Positions 60,470 through 64,000 of a DNA stretch of 64,000 nucleotides are shown one piece after another. Below the pieces are notes generated by a model. The model was not told the DNA's origin, made no database searches, and saw only the letters and a program-made list of their open reading frames with translations. Position numbers and translations under genes: made by a program. The stretch's first letter is position 1, and the number at the start of each line of letters is the position of its first letter. The stretch comes from Dipylidium caninum (lineage: Eukaryota > Platyhelminthes > Cestoda > Cyclophyllidea > Dipylidiidae), in assembly GCA_017562135.1 (NCBI GenBank), contig QEYB01000936.1, positions 248,001 through 312,000 of the forward strand, given 5' to 3'.

Positions 60470-63247
60470 ATGGCGTTAAAAAATCCACGGCCTGCCCCAT
60501 CATCTGTGGTTTGTGACTGCCGGGAAGAGTTTTTGGCACATTTTGCCGGCAAGCCGTTTTCGACATTTGACGCCTTCAGTAAGCACCTGCAGGCTTTCGA
60601 GGAAGCCACCGGAATGCAATATATGATGAAACGGACTTGTCTTTTTAATGAAGGTACCCTCGGAAGAGAGTATCTAATCTATCGGTACATCTATTACTCT
60701 TGTGTACGCCACATTCGACCTTCTAGCAAAGTAGGTCAAAGGTTAGTATCTTTCCTTATTTCATCACACCGACCTTATTTTCTGGAAATCAATTCATTTA
60801 AAATGGAGTATTTCAATATGTGTAAACGCATTTTTCATTCGAACAAATTTTGTCTCACCAACTAGCTTCCTGAATTTTTAATTCACTTACCCCTTTTGGT
60901 ATACATTTCGAAGTTTCCTCTCACAATTTTATTTTCCTTATGGTTTTTATTCATTTTCGAACACAAATTACATTTTCCGCCCAGCACATAAATTGAGTTA
61001 AAGTCAAACCTGGGAATCTTAATTGTTGTTAACCCTGCAAGGTATCAATTGTTAACATTTTAGTTAGTTTATGTTTACTAAGTATCAATTTGGTTACATA
61101 CTTCGTGGCCAATATACCGAACAGTACGGGGATCCGTTTTTAAGACTTTAGTGAAGAAATTAATGTGCTTTAGCGACTCAGTTTAAATTTAATGTAGAAT
61201 TACTTAACGTCATAGTCTTTCTTACCATTTTGATGCTGGTTAACGTTCTCAACGTCCCAAATGAGTGATTTTTGCGAGTGTTATTACGCGAACCTCGGCA
61301 TTACACTAACGACCTCAAGACTGTAGATAACAAACAGTAGAGTTGATGTTTGTAGTGTTTTTCATTTTTGACCAATAATCTCTTATTTTCGAATTTAATT
61401 CATCTGGTACTTAGTCAAATCGGTGCAGGTAATAAGCGTTACATTCCTATAGTTCTAAAATTTTAATATCCCTAAACCTGTATGAAATATTTAATAACCT
61501 AGACTTTGATAGGATAGTTTTATTAACCGATTGCAGTTAATCTTGAAATTTGCGACTGTGTTCACTCTTAATCGCACGATTGTAACTAACTCTCTATTGA
61601 CGATAAACTCAAAGCTCTATCTAAAATGTTACCCTATTTTCTGGTCTTTAGAGCTGGTGGAACTCACTGTCAAGCATACTTTTCTGTTGGCACAAGGAAA
61701 CATAAACTCTTCGTGCGCCATTACGACATGCAGCATAACCATCCCTCTCATATGGATCCCATAGTTGAGGTTCCACCTTCTGCACCTACTTCAGACCACT
61801 TATCAATCCTTTCGTCTCCTCCTCCACCACCTAATTTTTCACCGCCGTCTTCTCACGTCGAAAATGGTGCTGTTGCCACCACAACTACTGTGCAAGATTC
61901 TACTGCTGATTTTTTGCGCATTTTTCGTACCCTCTCCTTTGCTTCTTTCGCGGAGTTACAGGCGAGGATGGACGAATTCCAACTTGCCACAGGAAATCGG
62001 TATGTAAAGACGAACACTCGTCGTCTACCACTTGACTCGCCGTGTGCTGGAACGTTGGTGTATAGTCACTTGGTATATATCTGCTACCGTTACGGCAACC
62101 AAGTCAGTGAGGCGAAACAGCGTAGACTGCAGAGGTTCGTTCATACGTCAACCAGTGATCTGAAGATGGTTGATCTTGTTTTTGTTTTTGTTTCAACTTG
62201 AATAACTAAATTCTCACTTTCTTTCATCGGTTCGTCCCAGAAAGCCATGCTTTACGGCACTGATGCATCGAATGAATAGATGTTTAACTACATTTAAATG
62301 TCATTATTGCCTAAACAACCCTCTTCTAATCTGCACATAGGACTGCTAAGATCGGCTGTCGCAGCAAAGTCTACTTTTATTCCCAGGACAATCAGCTTCA
62401 CGTTCGTCGTTATGACTTCCGCCACAACCACGAGGTTCGCCCAGATCTAGTCCATTTTCCACCAAAACGCCGGAGAACGCGGAAGGAGAAGGAAGAGGAG
62501 GAAGCGGCTGCGGCGTCTGCTTCTGAGAAAAAATCTTCTGGTCCTGGTGCTTCAGTAGTGCTCCCACTGAGCATGATGAAACATGAGCCTTGTGCACAGA
62601 TGGATCTTGGAGCTGTTTTTGGCAAACATGCCGATGCGAATCTAACCGCAAAATCAGTAGTTTGTATTGGAGAGGAAGAGGAAGAGCTGGTCGAAGACGA
62701 TCTTGACGATGAATACGATGATGACGACTTGCCTCATTTCTATTTACAAGCGAATAGATTTGGCTACGAAAGCCTCCTGGAGGGTGAGTAATATTTATTT
62801 AACAATGGTTTGCCTAAATTGGTCGTTTTTGCATTAGATGATATTCGGCCAGTTTTTGCAATTCCCGATTTTGATTTGCCTCTGCAACCTCAACAACCTG
62901 TGGAAGCTGGAAGTTGCTTCTCTCTAACCTCAAACACCTACCATAACTACGGCTTTGGCCTGCCGCAACAGCAAATTGTTGATGCCTCTATGGATACTTC
63001 GGAACGCTGCAATTTGGAATTGGAGGAAGAGGGTTTGCTTGTGGAGGCGCCGAAACATTTGACTCAGGAGACTCTTGATATGGTGCTGCCCCAACGCTTG
63101 GCGGTGCAACTTCAAAGATTGGGCGAATTGGCGAGTAGTTGTGGGCCGCTGCGATTCGCGAGCCGGTTGAGAGAACTAAAGGCACTTGGTGATAAGTGGA
63201 TACAGGAGAATGAGGTGTTGATACATCATAGAAATAGTTTTGTTTAA
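60470..63247 (+). CDS. Protein with two tandem C-C-H-x-H (WRKY/GCM1-FAR1-like) fingers
   Basis: 535 residues from exons 60470-60741, 61652-62134, 62341-62783, 62838-63247, phases consistent. Two repeats share the same plan: an N-terminal helical block (F-S-T/S-F...ATG.(Q/R)Y), a YxxYxC or YICY segment, a second Cys, beta strands, and H-N-H. Ligand candidates are C78, C97, H119, H121 and C235, C258, H280, H282; the second Cys to first His distance is 22 residues in both. This is the pattern of the WRKY-GCM1 zinc-finger superfamily (FAR1, MULE transposase N-terminal fingers, ZSWIM3-like domains). In each repeat an intron falls at the same place, in an Arg codon between the two Cys, so the duplication included the intron. 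A Pro-rich linker, an Arg/Lys-rich segment near 290, and an acidic stretch (EEEEELVEDDLDDEYDDD) follow. No transposase, SWIM or chromodomain is visible. A DNA-binding regulator is inferred. AATAAA at 63373. Confidence 0.75.
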
Positions 63248-64000
63248 ATGGAAGGAGCTAGTCTTTTTATGTCTCCCCAATATTTCCTTTAGACTTGTCT
63301 CTAAAACTCTTGTACAGAAGTGAGCTTGGGGCATATATTGCTCCCTGGTTCTATTTTCATTGCATTTGTTTGAATAAATAACGGAGCTGTGGGCGGTGCT
63401 GTTGATGCTCGCTTATCTAGACTTCGTTCGGGGGCAGGCGATGTTAAGCTCGTTTATTTTGGTGCTTTGCAATCGCGTTATGCTTTCTATGCTTAAGCAG
63501 TCGAGCCGCCGCAGCGAAGAATAAGATTGAAATTAATGTTTGTTGCGCAAATTCATACGCAGTCTAAGGAGCAGCCTTGCCAGTTAGTGTGGCGTTGGAG
63601 GTAAATCGCAAGAAAGTGGGAGTCAGTTTGACATCGGCGAACGGTAATTATCAGGCAGATACTCCGGATTCATGTTATCTTAAATTATCTCGCTGGGCGT
63701 AGGTCTAGGGGTCCGCATCCGGTAAAATGAATTTCGGGAGTCACCTGATAATGAGGTCCTGAGGCGACTTTGTTATTCGAGATATGCATGTAGTAATACT
63801 AGGCCAAGGGGTGGGGTGCATTTAAGGCGATATTCCAAAGAACTTTTCCATTTACTAAACGGCAAATGGATATTTCACCAGCCAAATATTAAAATGGACG
63901 GTAGATATCATATATGAGTTTAGTAATAATAATTTGCTCCAAACCTAACACATCAAAGACTCGCATCATTCGGTTGTTTTAAAACCTTTATATATATTCA
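63248..64000. other. Right-edge intergenic DNA
   Basis: 3' UTR of the double-finger gene with AATAAA at 63373-63378, then no recognisable feature to the window end. Confidence 0.5.

Noticed and set aside
60470..63247. Remnant of a MULE transposon.
   Set aside because: No DDE transposase core, terminal inverted repeats or target duplications are visible, and the four exons are cleanly spliced in phase with a poly(A) signal.

Overview
This is a window of a compact metazoan genome, most likely a parasitic flatworm and probably a cestode; no species is assigned. The evidence is many short introns (34-70 nt) beside a few kilobase-long ones, GT-AG exons that rebuild animal-wide protein families, AATAAA-type polyadenylation signals, and several genes whose ATG lies just behind a splice-acceptor sequence, as expected for spliced-leader trans-splicing. 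All exon joins were made by hand from splice signals, reading phase and family conservation.

Layout. 1-6.65 kb: minus-strand kinesin-3-like motor gene whose tail probably runs to or past the left edge. 8.2-14.2 kb (+): CHERP-like splicing factor followed closely by the lariat debranching enzyme DBR1. 15.2-20.7 kb (+): a lipoxygenase-fold protein that has lost most iron ligands, then mitochondrial ribosomal protein bL35m. 20.9-21.9 kb (-): malectin. 23.0-24.0 kb (+): TTC1. 24.0-26.2 kb (-): TEX9 then the KEOPS kinase TP53RK/Bud32. 27.1-32.6 kb (+): SHPRH, a SNF2/PHD/RING protein. 35.4-40.5 kb (+): four-TM PLP/DM20/M6 family protein. 41.9-42.2 kb (-): small secreted protein that looks like an amidated peptide precursor. 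45.1-57.9 kb (+): alpha-actinin, 18 exons. 59.1-59.5 kb (-): RNase kappa. 60.5-63.2 kb (+): nuclear-type protein with two tandem C-C-H-x-H (WRKY/GCM1-FAR1-like) fingers and no transposase.

How they fit. Three same-strand pairs (CHERP-DBR1, lipoxygenase-like-bL35m, TEX9-TP53RK) have the spacing of flatworm operons: upstream poly(A) signal, about 75-110 nt, splice acceptor, downstream ATG. CHERP and DBR1 both act in pre-mRNA splicing. The least ordinary items are the iron-ligand-less lipoxygenase, the peptide precursor and the double-finger protein.

Limits. The kinesin tail and one motor exon, the malectin signal-peptide exon and one M6 join are unresolved. No tRNA, rRNA, CRISPR or intact transposon was recognised.
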